A DNA stretch of 64,000 bases from CALHVX01 sp964640725 (GTDB taxonomy: Bacteria; Pseudomonadota; Gammaproteobacteria; Pseudomonadales; Azotimanducaceae), in the NCBI GenBank assembly GCA_964640725.1, contig CAZXIJ010000006.1:62001-126000 (forward strand), read 5' to 3'. Each line of letters starts with the position of its first letter. The stretch's first letter is position 1. The position numbers and the translations under genes are program-made. The notes beneath the pieces were generated by a model. The model was not told the origin of the DNA. It made no database searches and saw only the letters and a program-made list of their open reading frames with translations. This document shows, in pieces, positions 42,278-50,477 of the stretch.

Positions 42278-43489
42278 ATGTCAGAGCAGGAAATCTACGC
42301 CTTCCCGGATTCCACCGGGCACTTCGGGCAGCACGGGGGCCGCTTCGTCGCGGAGACCCTGACCCACGCGCTCGACGAGCTCGCGGAGCTGTATCAGTTT
42401 GCTCAGCAAGACCCCGTGTTCCAGGCTGAGCTGCGGGACGATCTGACGCACTACGTCGGTCGCCCGACACCGCTCTATCACGCCACCGAGCTGTCCCAGG
42501 TGCTGGGCGGTGCGCAGATCTACCTCAAGCGCGAAGACCTGAACCACACCGGCGCGCACAAGGTCAACAACTGCATCGGCCAGGCGCTGCTGGCCAAACG
42601 CATGAACAAGCCCCGCGTCATTGCCGAGACCGGGGCCGGACAGCACGGCGTCGCCACGGCAACGGTCGCCGCGCGTCTGGGCCTTGAGTGCGTGGTCTAC
42701 ATGGGCGCCGAAGACATCGAGCGGCAAAGCCTGAACGTCTATCGCATGAAGCTCCTGGGCGCCGAGGTGGTGGCGGTTAACTCCGGCACCCGGACCTTGA
42801 AAGACGCGCTCAACGAAGCCATGCGCGACTGGGTGACGAACGTCGACAATACCCACTACATCATCGGCACCGTTGCCGGCCCGCATCCATTTCCCATGAT
42901 GGTGCGCGACTTTCAATCGGTGATCGGCAACGAGGCCCGCAGCCAGTGTCTGGCTCAGTGTGGCCGGTTACCCGATGTGCTGGTGGCCTGCGTCGGGGGC
43001 GGCTCCAACGCGATTGGGCTGTTTCATCCTTTCATTGACGACAAGTCAGTGCGGCTGGTCGGCGTCGAAGCCGGCGGCGACGGGATCGAGTCGGGGCGTC
43101 ATGCGGCCCCTCTGAACGCCGGCCGGGTCGGAGTGCTGCACGGCAACCGGACTTACCTGATGGAAGATGACGATGGCCAGATTATCGGCACGCACTCGAT
43201 CTCTGCGGGGCTGGATTATCCCGGCGTCGGGCCCGAGCACGCGTTCCTGAAAGACCTCGGGCGTGCCGAGTACACGGCCATTACCGATGACGAATGCATG
43301 GAGGGCTTTCGCCTGCTGTGCCGCACCGAAGGCATCATTCCGGCCCTGGAATCGGCACATGCCCTTGGCTGGGTGATGAAAGCGGCGCCGAACATGGACC
43401 GCGACAGCATTCTGGTGATGAACCTTTCCGGGCGCGGCGACAAGGATATCCAGACCGTTGCCCAGCTCGACGGCGTGGAGTTGAGCTGA
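42278..43489 (+). CDS. trpB: Tryptophan synthase beta chain
   Basis: The 403-residue PLP enzyme condenses indole with serine. LKREDLNHTGAHKVNN includes the Schiff-base Lys95. GAGQHGVATATVAARLG, GGGSNAIGLFHPF and SAGLDYPGVGPEH are standard TrpB1 motifs, including the COMM domain needed to talk to TrpA. Start at ATG 42278; upstream in-frame codons overlap trpF. Confidence 0.97.
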   Translation: MSEQEIYAFPDSTGHFGQHGGRFVAETLTHALDELAELYQFAQQDPVFQAELRDDLTHYVGRPTPLYHATELSQVLGGAQIYLKREDLNHTGAHKVNNCIGQALLAKRMNKPRVIAETGAGQHGVATATVAARLGLECVVYMGAEDIERQSLNVYRMKLLGAEVVAVNSGTRTLKDALNEAMRDWVTNVDNTHYIIGTVAGPHPFPMMVRDFQSVIGNEARSQCLAQCGRLPDVLVACVGGGSNAIGLFHPFIDDKSVRLVGVEAGGDGIESGRHAAPLNAGRVGVLHGNRTYLMEDDDGQIIGTHSISAGLDYPGVGPEHAFLKDLGRAEYTAITDDECMEGFRLLCRTEGIIPALESAHALGWVMKAAPNMDRDSILVMNLSGRGDKDIQTVAQLDGVELS

Positions 43490-43492
43490 GCC

Positions 43493-44350
43493 ATGGCCAA
43501 TCGACTGCGGCGGCGCCTGACCGAACTCTCGAGCATCGAGCGCAAAGCGCTTGTTTGCTTCCTTACTGCCGGCGACCCCAGGGTTGAGGCGACGGTGCCA
43601 GCCCTCCATGCCATGGTTGCCGCCGGGGCGGACGTCATCGAGCTGGGCGTCCCGTTTTCGGACCCGGAGGCCGAGGGCCCGGCGATACAGCGAGCGTCGG
43701 AACGCGCGTTGGCGCAGGGCATGACTCTGCGTGGCACTCTGGAACTGGTCCAGGCCTTTCGCGAGCAGGACGACGCGACCCCCATCGTGCTTATGGGCTA
43801 TCTGAACTCGGTGCTGCGCTTTGGCGAGATCGAGTTTGCCGAAGCGGCCAAGGCCGCTGGTGTCGATGGGCTGATCATGGTCAACCTGCCGCCGGAAGAA
43901 GGGCAGTCCCTCCAGCAGGCGCTCGGCGCCGCCGGGCTCGATCTCATCTATCTGATCGCGCCGACGACCACGCCGGAGCGGCAGACCAGGATCCTGGAGC
44001 GCTGCGGAGGCTTCGTTTACTACGTGTCGCTGAAGGGCACCACTGGAGCGGGCAATGTCCAGCCGGAGGCCGTCCGCGAGGCGGTTGCCGGAGTGAAGGC
44101 GCGCACGGACCTGCCGGTCATGGTCGGGTTCGGCATCAAGAACGGCGAGACCGCGAAGGCGGTAGCCGCAGGCGCAGACGGGGTCGTGGTGGGCAGCGCG
44201 CTGGTCGACATTCTGGGCGCCGATTTTCCGGAAGAGGGTGACGGCGAAGACAGGATCGAGGCGGCTGCACTGGCGATCGCTGAGCGCGCCGAATCGGCAG
44301 CTGCACTGGTCGCAGAGATTCGCGAGGCGCTGGATAGCCTTGCCGGCTGA
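43493..44350 (+). CDS. trpA: Tryptophan synthase alpha chain (Glu at the Asp60 position)
   Basis: The 285-residue barrel cleaves indole-glycerol phosphate and channels indole to TrpB. DVIELGVPFSDPEAEGPAIQ contains Glu50, equivalent to catalytic Glu49 of E. coli, but the second catalytic residue, Asp60 in the usual LADGP, is Glu61 here (EAEGP). The rest of the fold is intact (LMGYLNSVLRFG, YVSLKGTTGAG, GFGIKNGETAKAVAAGADGVVVGSALV). The C-terminus is slightly extended. It starts three bases after the trpB stop and overlaps folC. Confidence 0.95.
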   Translation: MANRLRRRLTELSSIERKALVCFLTAGDPRVEATVPALHAMVAAGADVIELGVPFSDPEAEGPAIQRASERALAQGMTLRGTLELVQAFREQDDATPIVLMGYLNSVLRFGEIEFAEAAKAAGVDGLIMVNLPPEEGQSLQQALGAAGLDLIYLIAPTTTPERQTRILERCGGFVYYVSLKGTTGAGNVQPEAVREAVAGVKARTDLPVMVGFGIKNGETAKAVAAGADGVVVGSALVDILGADFPEEGDGEDRIEAAALAIAERAESAAALVAEIREALDSLAG

Positions 44351-45680
44351 CGCGGTCCGAGCGCCGACTGCCGACAGCCCGCTGTCACGCTGGCTCGAAT
44401 ATATAGACCAGGTGCATCCCAGCACCATTGCTCTGGGGCTTGATCGGCTGCGCTCAGTCGCCTCGCGCATGCCGGCGCTGCCGGAGCGCTGGCATGTCAT
44501 TACCGTTGCCGGGACGAACGGCAAAGGCAGCACCGTGGCGGCCCTGGAGTCTGTGCTGCGCGCGGCCGGTTATCGAGTCGGCGCGACCCTGTCTCCCCAT
44601 ATCGAGCGCTTTGAAGAACGCATTCGCCTGGATGGCACCCTGGCGCCGGCTGCAGCAATCAGCCGCGCCTTTGCGGCCGTTGAGGCGCACCGCGAAGACG
44701 TGCCGCTGACCTACTTCGAGTACGCCGCCCTTGCGGCGCTGCATTGCTTCGCAGCGGCCGAGCTGGATGTGGTCCTTCTGGAAATCGGGCTCGGCGGGCG
44801 TCTCGATGCCTTTAACCTGCTTGATGCCGACACGACGATCATCACCAGCATCGGCCTTGATCATCAGGCCTACCTGGGCGCTACCCGCTCGGCCATTGGT
44901 GCCGAGAAGGCCGGGATCCTGCGACCCCGGCAGCGGGTATGCCTGGGCCGTGACATGCCGCAGAGCGTGCTGGACGCGGCGGCAGCGCTGGCCCTTGAGC
45001 CGCTGCGCGTTGACGACGAGCTGGTGCTGGAAGAAGCGGCCGGACACTGGCAGGTGCGCTGCCCGGCGGAGCGCTGGGAAAGCCCGCAGCTCCCGGCAGG
45101 CTCCTTTGTGAGCAACAACTGCGCACTTGCCCTGGCTGCGGCCTGGCCGCTGCTGCAGGCGGATCGGGCGCAGCCGGTGGACCTGGCCCTGTGGGCGCAG
45201 ACGCTGGCGCTGCCGGGGCGGCGGGAGGCGGTGCAGGCGTTCGGCCGGCGCTGGCTGCTGGACGTCGGCCACAATGCCCTGGCCGCCCGCAGCCTCGCCG
45301 AGTGGCTGCCCGGCCAGCTCCTGGAGCCCGGCTGCGTGGCCGTGTTCGGCAGCCTCGACGACAAGGATCCCCCGGCCGTCGTGGCGCAGCTGCAGCCGCT
45401 GGTTCGGCACTGGGTGCTGGTGTCCACCGAGACCGCCGGGCCGCGGGGGCTGACGACGGCGCAGCTCGCGGGCCGGCTTTCCGGCCAAGGGCAGCAGGAC
45501 GCGGTGGGCGGCCCTGAGCCAGCAGGCTTGCGGCTATCGCAAGCGGCCGATCTGGATCAGGCGCTGCGGGTTGCGGCGGCCTTGAGCGCGCCGCAGGCGC
45601 CCGTTCTGGTGTTCGGGGCCTTTGCCGTGGTGAGCGCAGCTCGCGCTGCGCTGGGCCTGGCAACCCGTCACGAGACTTGA
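44340..45680 (+). CDS. folC: Bifunctional folylpolyglutamate / dihydrofolate synthase
   Basis: The Mur-ligase-family enzyme adds glutate residues to folates and glutamate to dihydropteroate. WLEYIDQVHPSTIALGLDRL is the family N-terminus, VAGTNGKGSTVAALES is the P-loop, SPHIERFEERI and EIGLGGRLDAFN bind folate and metal, and LLDVGHNALAA is the DxAHN-type motif. No ATG lies in frame near the conserved start. The best candidate is TTG 44340, overlapping trpA by 11 bases, giving 446 residues (422 in E. coli). Normally accD precedes folC; here it is absent and folC is directly coupled to trpA. Confidence 0.92.
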   Translation: MPADAVRAPTADSPLSRWLEYIDQVHPSTIALGLDRLRSVASRMPALPERWHVITVAGTNGKGSTVAALESVLRAAGYRVGATLSPHIERFEERIRLDGTLAPAAAISRAFAAVEAHREDVPLTYFEYAALAALHCFAAAELDVVLLEIGLGGRLDAFNLLDADTTIITSIGLDHQAYLGATRSAIGAEKAGILRPRQRVCLGRDMPQSVLDAAAALALEPLRVDDELVLEEAAGHWQVRCPAERWESPQLPAGSFVSNNCALALAAAWPLLQADRAQPVDLALWAQTLALPGRREAVQAFGRRWLLDVGHNALAARSLAEWLPGQLLEPGCVAVFGSLDDKDPPAVVAQLQPLVRHWVLVSTETAGPRGLTTAQLAGRLSGQGQQDAVGGPEPAGLRLSQAADLDQALRVAAALSAPQAPVLVFGAFAVVSAARAALGLATRHET

Positions 45681-45758
45681 CCTGCGTGCCATTCCTATCC
45701 ACAGTGCAGCCACTCCGACGACCCCCGCCGGAACGCGTTTTGCCACTGCACGTCGTTC

Positions 45759-46385
45759 ATGCCTGAAGCCGATATTCTCAAGCGTTACCGCGTTACCGGA
45801 GCGCTGTTCCTGCTGGCCCTGGCGGCCATTGTGGGCCCCATGCTGTTTGACGGTGCTGGCCTTGAAGCACCGCCCCTGGAGCCTATGCCGGAGCGCAGCG
45901 GCGCTGAACCGGTCGTCGCGCCGCCGGAGGCGTTTACAGATCTTGAGGCCGTTGCTGAACAGGCGAAGGCGCTGCGGAGCCGCGCGGACGACAACCTGTT
46001 TGAAGCCGCAGCGGTGCCGGACCGGGAAGCTGCGGCCGCCGAGGCAGAAAACGCATCGCCTGTTCCGGCCCCGGAGCCTGCGCGCGCGCCCGCCCGGGAG
46101 CAACCGAAGCTCGCGCAGCCATCGCTCGAGCCGGTCAGCGCCAGCACTGCGGTGTGGGCGGTTCAGGTCGGCAGCTTCTCTCGCCGCGACAACGCCGTTG
46201 CCCTGCGCAAGTCGCTGCGTGACGAAGGCTTTGAGGCTTTTCTGAGCGATGTCAGCGTGCGCGATCAGGTTCGCACCCGGGTGGCTGTCGGACCCTATCT
46301 GAGCGAAGGGGACGCGGACAGTGCCCGGGCCCGGATCGCGCAGCAGTTCGAGCTCGATGCCCGGTTAGTCGCGATGGTGATTTGA
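45759..46385 (+). CDS. SPOR-domain cell-division protein, DedD-like
   Basis: The 208-residue protein has one N-terminal transmembrane helix (ALFLLALAAIVGPMLFDG), a long Ala/Pro/Glu-rich periplasmic linker, and a C-terminal SPOR domain (VWAVQVGSFSRRDNAVALRKSLRDEGFEAFL) that binds denuded septal peptidoglycan. The layout and the position between folC and cvpA match DedD, a non-essential division protein. The stop overlaps the cvpA start by one base. Confidence 0.88.
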   Translation: MPEADILKRYRVTGALFLLALAAIVGPMLFDGAGLEAPPLEPMPERSGAEPVVAPPEAFTDLEAVAEQAKALRSRADDNLFEAAAVPDREAAAAEAENASPVPAPEPARAPAREQPKLAQPSLEPVSASTAVWAVQVGSFSRRDNAVALRKSLRDEGFEAFLSDVSVRDQVRTRVAVGPYLSEGDADSARARIAQQFELDARLVAMVI

Positions 46386-46915
46386 TGCAGACTCCAGACG
46401 TTCTCTTGCTGATCGTGATCCTTCTGTCGGCGGTGATGGGCCTGTTTCGCGGCCTGGTAAAGGAAACCCTGTCGCTGGTGTCATGGCTGGCCGCATTCTT
46501 GCTGGCCATGTACATCTCGCCGCGGCTGGCAGAGAACTACGCCGACACCTTTGGCGGCTTCACCGTCGCCCGGGTCGTCCTGTTCGTCACGATCTTCGTG
46601 CTGACCCTGGTGGTCAGTTCAATCGTGCAGTGGCTGCTTGGCAAGCTGCTCGAATCCACCGGGTTGTCGAGCACGGACCGCTTTCTGGGCTTTCTGTTTG
46701 GCAGCCTGCGCGGGGTCATGGTGTGTATCGTGGCGCTGATTGCGCTTCGGGGCTTTGCCGAGAACACTCAGTGGTGGCAGAACAGCACGCTCATTCCCGA
46801 GTTCATGGCCTTCGAAGAAGACGTGCTGTCTTTCATGGGCTATGCCCGGGACGTCGTCGTCGATCTTAATGGCCAGGTGGCCGATCAGCTGGGCGAACCG
46901 GGGGCGGTGCCCTGA
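46385..46915 (+). CDS. cvpA: CvpA family membrane protein
   Basis: The 176-residue inner-membrane protein has four hydrophobic helices, with GLFRGLVKETLSLVSWLAAF and LSSTDRFLGFLFGSLRGVMV typical of CvpA, known in E. coli for colicin V production and envelope stress tolerance. It sits directly upstream of purF, its standard place. The ATG at 46385 overlaps the preceding stop (TGATG). Confidence 0.92.
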   Translation: MQTPDVLLLIVILLSAVMGLFRGLVKETLSLVSWLAAFLLAMYISPRLAENYADTFGGFTVARVVLFVTIFVLTLVVSSIVQWLLGKLLESTGLSSTDRFLGFLFGSLRGVMVCIVALIALRGFAENTQWWQNSTLIPEFMAFEEDVLSFMGYARDVVVDLNGQVADQLGEPGAVP

Positions 46916-46959
46916 GGGGCTCGCCATGAGGACGCAGATCACCAGGAGGCAGCGCTGAT

Positions 46960-48495
46960 ATGTGCGGGATCGTGGGGCTCGTCTCGAGCGAGAACGTCAA
47001 TCAGGAAATTTACGACGCGCTGACGGTGCTGCAGCACCGCGGCCAGGATGCCGCAGGCATGGTCACCAGTGACGGTGCGCGCCTGCAGCTGCGCAAAGCC
47101 AACGGTCTGGTCCGGGATGTATTCCAGGCGCACCACATGGCGCGGCTCACCGGCAACGTCGGCATCGGTCATGTGCGCTACCCGACCGCAGGCAGCGCCA
47201 GCTCGGCAGAAGCCCAGCCGATGTACGTGAACAGCCCGTACGGGATCGTGCTGGCACACAACGGCAATCTGACCAATGCCCGGCAGCTGCAAGCCGATGT
47301 GTTTCGCGAGGACCTGCGGCACGTCAATACCAATAGCGACAGCGAAGTGCTGCTGAACGTATTTGCACACGAACTGCAGCGCCTGCGGGCCCATCGCCCG
47401 GGCCCGGACGAGATTTTTGCAGCGGTGCGCGCCGTGCACGCGCGCTGCGAAGGCGCTTACGCGGTGGTGGCCATGGTCATCGGCGCTGGCGTGCTGGCGT
47501 TTCGGGATCCGCACGGCATCCGCCCGTTGGTGTACGGGCGCCGACGCGACCTTACCGGCGATGCCTACATGATCGCGTCCGAGAGCGCGGCGCTCGATAT
47601 CCTGGGGTACGAGTTGCTGGGGGATGTCGCGCCCGGCGAGGCTGTCTTCATCAGCAACGACGGGCAGCTGCATCGGGCCAGCTGCGCGGAGCCGGTCGCG
47701 TTAACGCCGTGCATTTTCGAGCAGGTGTATCTGGCGCGGCCTGACTCGATCATCGATCAGGTGTCCGTCTACAAGTGTCGCCTGCGGATGGGCGAATACC
47801 TCGCGGAACAGATTCTGTCTCGCTATCCCGACGGCGAGCACGACATCGACGTCGTCGTGCCGCTGCCAGATACCGGGCGCACAGCGGCGTTGCCGCTGGC
47901 CCATCGTCTGGGCGTCAAGTTCCGGGAGGGGTTCGTCAAAAACCGCTACATCGGGCGCACGTTCATCATGCCGGGGCAGAAAGAGCGCCGGAAATCCGTG
48001 CGGCAAAAGCTCAACGTGGTCGGGCTGGAATTCAAGGGCAAAAACGTGTTGCTTGTAGACGATTCCATCGTGCGCGGCACAACAAGCAAGCAAATTGTGC
48101 AGATGGCCCGGGAGGCCGGCGCGCGCAAAGTGTTTGTGGCCTCAGCAGCACCGGCGGTGCGTCATCCGAATGTCTACGGCATCGATATGCCGGCCGCCAG
48201 CGAACTGATCGCCCACGGGCGTTCCGAGGCAGAGGTCGCCGAACTGATTGGTGCCGACTGGCTGGTTTACCAGCGTTTGTCTGACCTGGTGCTGGCCGCG
48301 AAAGAGGGCAATCCCGGGATCGACCGGTTCGAGTGCAGCGTTTTCGACGGGGATTACGTGACCGGCGACATAGACGCTGGTTATCTGCGGCAGCTATCGT
48401 TCGAACGGAACGATGACATGAAGCAAAGCCTTGAATCCGACGCCAGCGAAGCCAACCCCGATCAGTCCGTCATCGAGCTCCACAACCACGCCTGA
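46960..48495 (+). CDS. purF: Amidophosphoribosyltransferase
   Basis: The 511-residue enzyme starts purine synthesis by making 5-phosphoribosylamine from PRPP and glutamine. Removal of Met exposes the N-terminal nucleophile Cys2 (MCGIVGL). The class II glutaminase domain includes HNGNLTN and NTNSDSE; the PRTase domain has NVLLVDDSIVRGTTSKQIV, the PRPP loop. AGGAGG lies ten bases before the ATG. Its last 65 bases overlap the proposed start of the moxR gene. Confidence 0.97.
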   Translation: MCGIVGLVSSENVNQEIYDALTVLQHRGQDAAGMVTSDGARLQLRKANGLVRDVFQAHHMARLTGNVGIGHVRYPTAGSASSAEAQPMYVNSPYGIVLAHNGNLTNARQLQADVFREDLRHVNTNSDSEVLLNVFAHELQRLRAHRPGPDEIFAAVRAVHARCEGAYAVVAMVIGAGVLAFRDPHGIRPLVYGRRRDLTGDAYMIASESAALDILGYELLGDVAPGEAVFISNDGQLHRASCAEPVALTPCIFEQVYLARPDSIIDQVSVYKCRLRMGEYLAEQILSRYPDGEHDIDVVVPLPDTGRTAALPLAHRLGVKFREGFVKNRYIGRTFIMPGQKERRKSVRQKLNVVGLEFKGKNVLLVDDSIVRGTTSKQIVQMAREAGARKVFVASAAPAVRHPNVYGIDMPAASELIAHGRSEAEVAELIGADWLVYQRLSDLVLAAKEGNPGIDRFECSVFDGDYVTGDIDAGYLRQLSFERNDDMKQSLESDASEANPDQSVIELHNHA

Positions 48496-49441
48496 GGCGC
48501 TGCGGGTCTCAGGCCGGGCGCAGCAACAACAGCTGCGGGCCTTGACCGACGCCCTGGACGATATTCTGCTCGGCAAGAGCCACAAGGTGAAGCTGGCCGT
48601 CGCCTGCTTGCTGGCCCGAGGCCATCTGCTCATCGAGGATCTGCCAGGGATGGGCAAGACGCTGCTGTCGCACGCGCTCGCCAAAGTTCTGGGCCTGAGC
48701 TACAACCGGGTTCAGTTTACCTCCGACGTTTTGCCGGCAGACATTCTCGGCGCTTCGATCTTCGACCGGGAGACCGGGTCTTTCCGGTTTGTCGAGGGGC
48801 CACTGTTTGCACAGCTGGTGCTCGCCGACGAGATCAATCGTGCAACGCCGAAAAGCCAGAGCGCTTTGCTGGAGGCGATGGAAGAGCGCCAGGTGACAGC
48901 GGAAGGGCAGTCCCGGCCCTTGCCGGAACCCTTTTTCGTGATAGCCACCCAGAATCCTTCCAGCCAGTCCGGCACCTTTCCGCTTCCGGAGTCGCAACTT
49001 GATCGCTTTCTGATGCGTATTGAGCTGGGTTACCCGGAGCCCGAAGTCGAGCGCGAGCTCCTGCGGGGCGGCGATCGCCGCGCGCGGCTGGCCACCCTCG
49101 ATCCGGTGCTCACCCTCGCGGAGCTGACCGCACTGCAGCGCAGCGTTGACGCCGTGTCCGCTTCGGACTTGTTGCTCGATTACGTGCAGCGAATTGTTGA
49201 TCACAGCCGCAGGTCCCAGGAGTTTGCCTACGGGTTGTCGCCCCGCGGCAGCCTGGCTCTGCTGCAGGCGGCCAAAGCCTGGGCGTTCCTGCATGCGCGC
49301 GATCACGTCGTGCCTGAAGATGTGCAGGCGGTACTGCCCTGCGTGGTCGAGCACCGGCTGCGGGAAGCCGCAGATTTCGCGGGGCATGGCGGTGCGGCAC
49401 TGGCGCAGCGGTTGCTGACCAGTGTCGATGTCGTCGGTTAA
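48431..49441 (+). CDS. MoxR-family AAA+ ATPase
   Basis: The protein has a Walker A loop (DLPGMGKT), the MoxR signature QFTSDVLPADILG, Walker B (LVLADEINRATPKSQSALLEAMEERQV), sensor 1 (VIATQNPSSQSGTFPLPESQLDRF) and a C-terminal lid with SPRGSLALLQAAKAWA. MoxR ATPases act as chaperones or metal-insertion helpers for partner proteins. The genes for a DUF58 and a transglutaminase-like protein follow, the usual trio. The start is uncertain: TTG 48431 gives 336 residues and overlaps purF by 65 bases; a TTG at 48542 is the next in-frame option but would cut close to the conserved core. Confidence 0.9.
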   Translation: MNPTPAKPTPISPSSSSTTTPEALRVSGRAQQQQLRALTDALDDILLGKSHKVKLAVACLLARGHLLIEDLPGMGKTLLSHALAKVLGLSYNRVQFTSDVLPADILGASIFDRETGSFRFVEGPLFAQLVLADEINRATPKSQSALLEAMEERQVTAEGQSRPLPEPFFVIATQNPSSQSGTFPLPESQLDRFLMRIELGYPEPEVERELLRGGDRRARLATLDPVLTLAELTALQRSVDAVSASDLLLDYVQRIVDHSRRSQEFAYGLSPRGSLALLQAAKAWAFLHARDHVVPEDVQAVLPCVVEHRLREAADFAGHGGAALAQRLLTSVDVVG

Positions 49442-49493
49442 ACCCGCCAGCGCGACCGCGCCGGCGTCAGCATCCGCCTCCGGAGACGAGCGT

Positions 49494-50477
49494 GTGAGCG
49501 CCCCGGCGATCGATGCCGCGGGGGTCGAAGGCGCCGCGGCGCGGCGCTTCAGCCGTTGGCTGGAAGCCCGAATCCCGCCCAGCCCGACCATCACGCTCAG
49601 CCAGCGCAACATCTTCATTTTCCCCACGCGTACCGGCTTCGGGTTTTCGCTGCTGCTGGTGCTGCTGACGCTCGGCGCGATTAACTACCAGGCAAGCCTG
49701 GTCTACGGCATGGCGTTCCTGCTGGGCAGCCTGTTTCTCGTGACGATTCTGTACACCTTTCGCAACCTGTCCGGGTTGCGGCTGGAACTGGTAGAGCAGC
49801 GAAGCGCATTTGTTGGCGAAGACATGCCCTTTAGCGTGCGGGTGAGCCGGCCGGCGACCAGTCGCCGGGAAGGCGTGCAGCTGGGCTGGCCCGACACGGT
49901 TCGGCAGTGGGCCACGCTGTACGAGGCAGAAAGCGATGTGGTCCAGATCTACGTGCGCGCAAAGCGCCGGGGCTATCTGCATCCCGGCCGCCTGTTGATC
50001 GAGACGCACTATCCGCTGGGCCTGCTGCGGGCCTGGACCTGGGTCGACCTGAACGCAGCAGGACTGGTCTATCCGAAACCGATCTTCGCGCCGTACCCCC
50101 AGCGCCGGCACAGTCGCCGGCAGGAAGGCACCCTGGTCGACCCCGCCGGCAGCGATGACTTTGCCGACCTGCGCACTTACCAGCCCGGGGACCCGGTGCG
50201 GCACATCCTGTGGCGCAGCTACGCCAAGAGTGACGACCTGGTGGTAAAGAACTACGCCAGCTACGTGGAGCCCCGGCTCGGCTTTGACCTGGACGACCTG
50301 CCGGGCGATCTCGAAGAGCGCCTGAGCCGCCTTGCGGGCCTGGCTCTGACTGCGACCCGGGAAGGACGCGAGTTTGGGGCTCGAATCGGCCCGCGGAACT
50401 TTGCCGCGAACACCGGTGAGGCGCACCTGGAAGCCGTGCTGCGCGAGCTCGCACTGTTTGGGAGCCGGCGCGAATGA
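49494..50477 (+). CDS. DUF58 domain membrane protein
   Basis: The 327-residue protein has two adjacent transmembrane helices (GFSLLLVLLTLGAINYQ, YGMAFLLGSLFLVTILY), a beta-rich region and the DUF58 domain with GSDDFADLRTYQPGDPVRHILWRSYAKSDDLVVKNY. DUF58 proteins accompany MoxR ATPases and are thought to be their clients or adaptors. I choose GTG 49494 because GGAG lies eight bases upstream; ATG 49428 or GTG 49422 would overlap moxR and add a low-complexity Ser/Ala stretch. The stop overlaps the next gene as ATGA. Confidence 0.85.
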   Translation: MSAPAIDAAGVEGAAARRFSRWLEARIPPSPTITLSQRNIFIFPTRTGFGFSLLLVLLTLGAINYQASLVYGMAFLLGSLFLVTILYTFRNLSGLRLELVEQRSAFVGEDMPFSVRVSRPATSRREGVQLGWPDTVRQWATLYEAESDVVQIYVRAKRRGYLHPGRLLIETHYPLGLLRAWTWVDLNAAGLVYPKPIFAPYPQRRHSRRQEGTLVDPAGSDDFADLRTYQPGDPVRHILWRSYAKSDDLVVKNYASYVEPRLGFDLDDLPGDLEERLSRLAGLALTATREGREFGARIGPRNFAANTGEAHLEAVLRELALFGSRRE

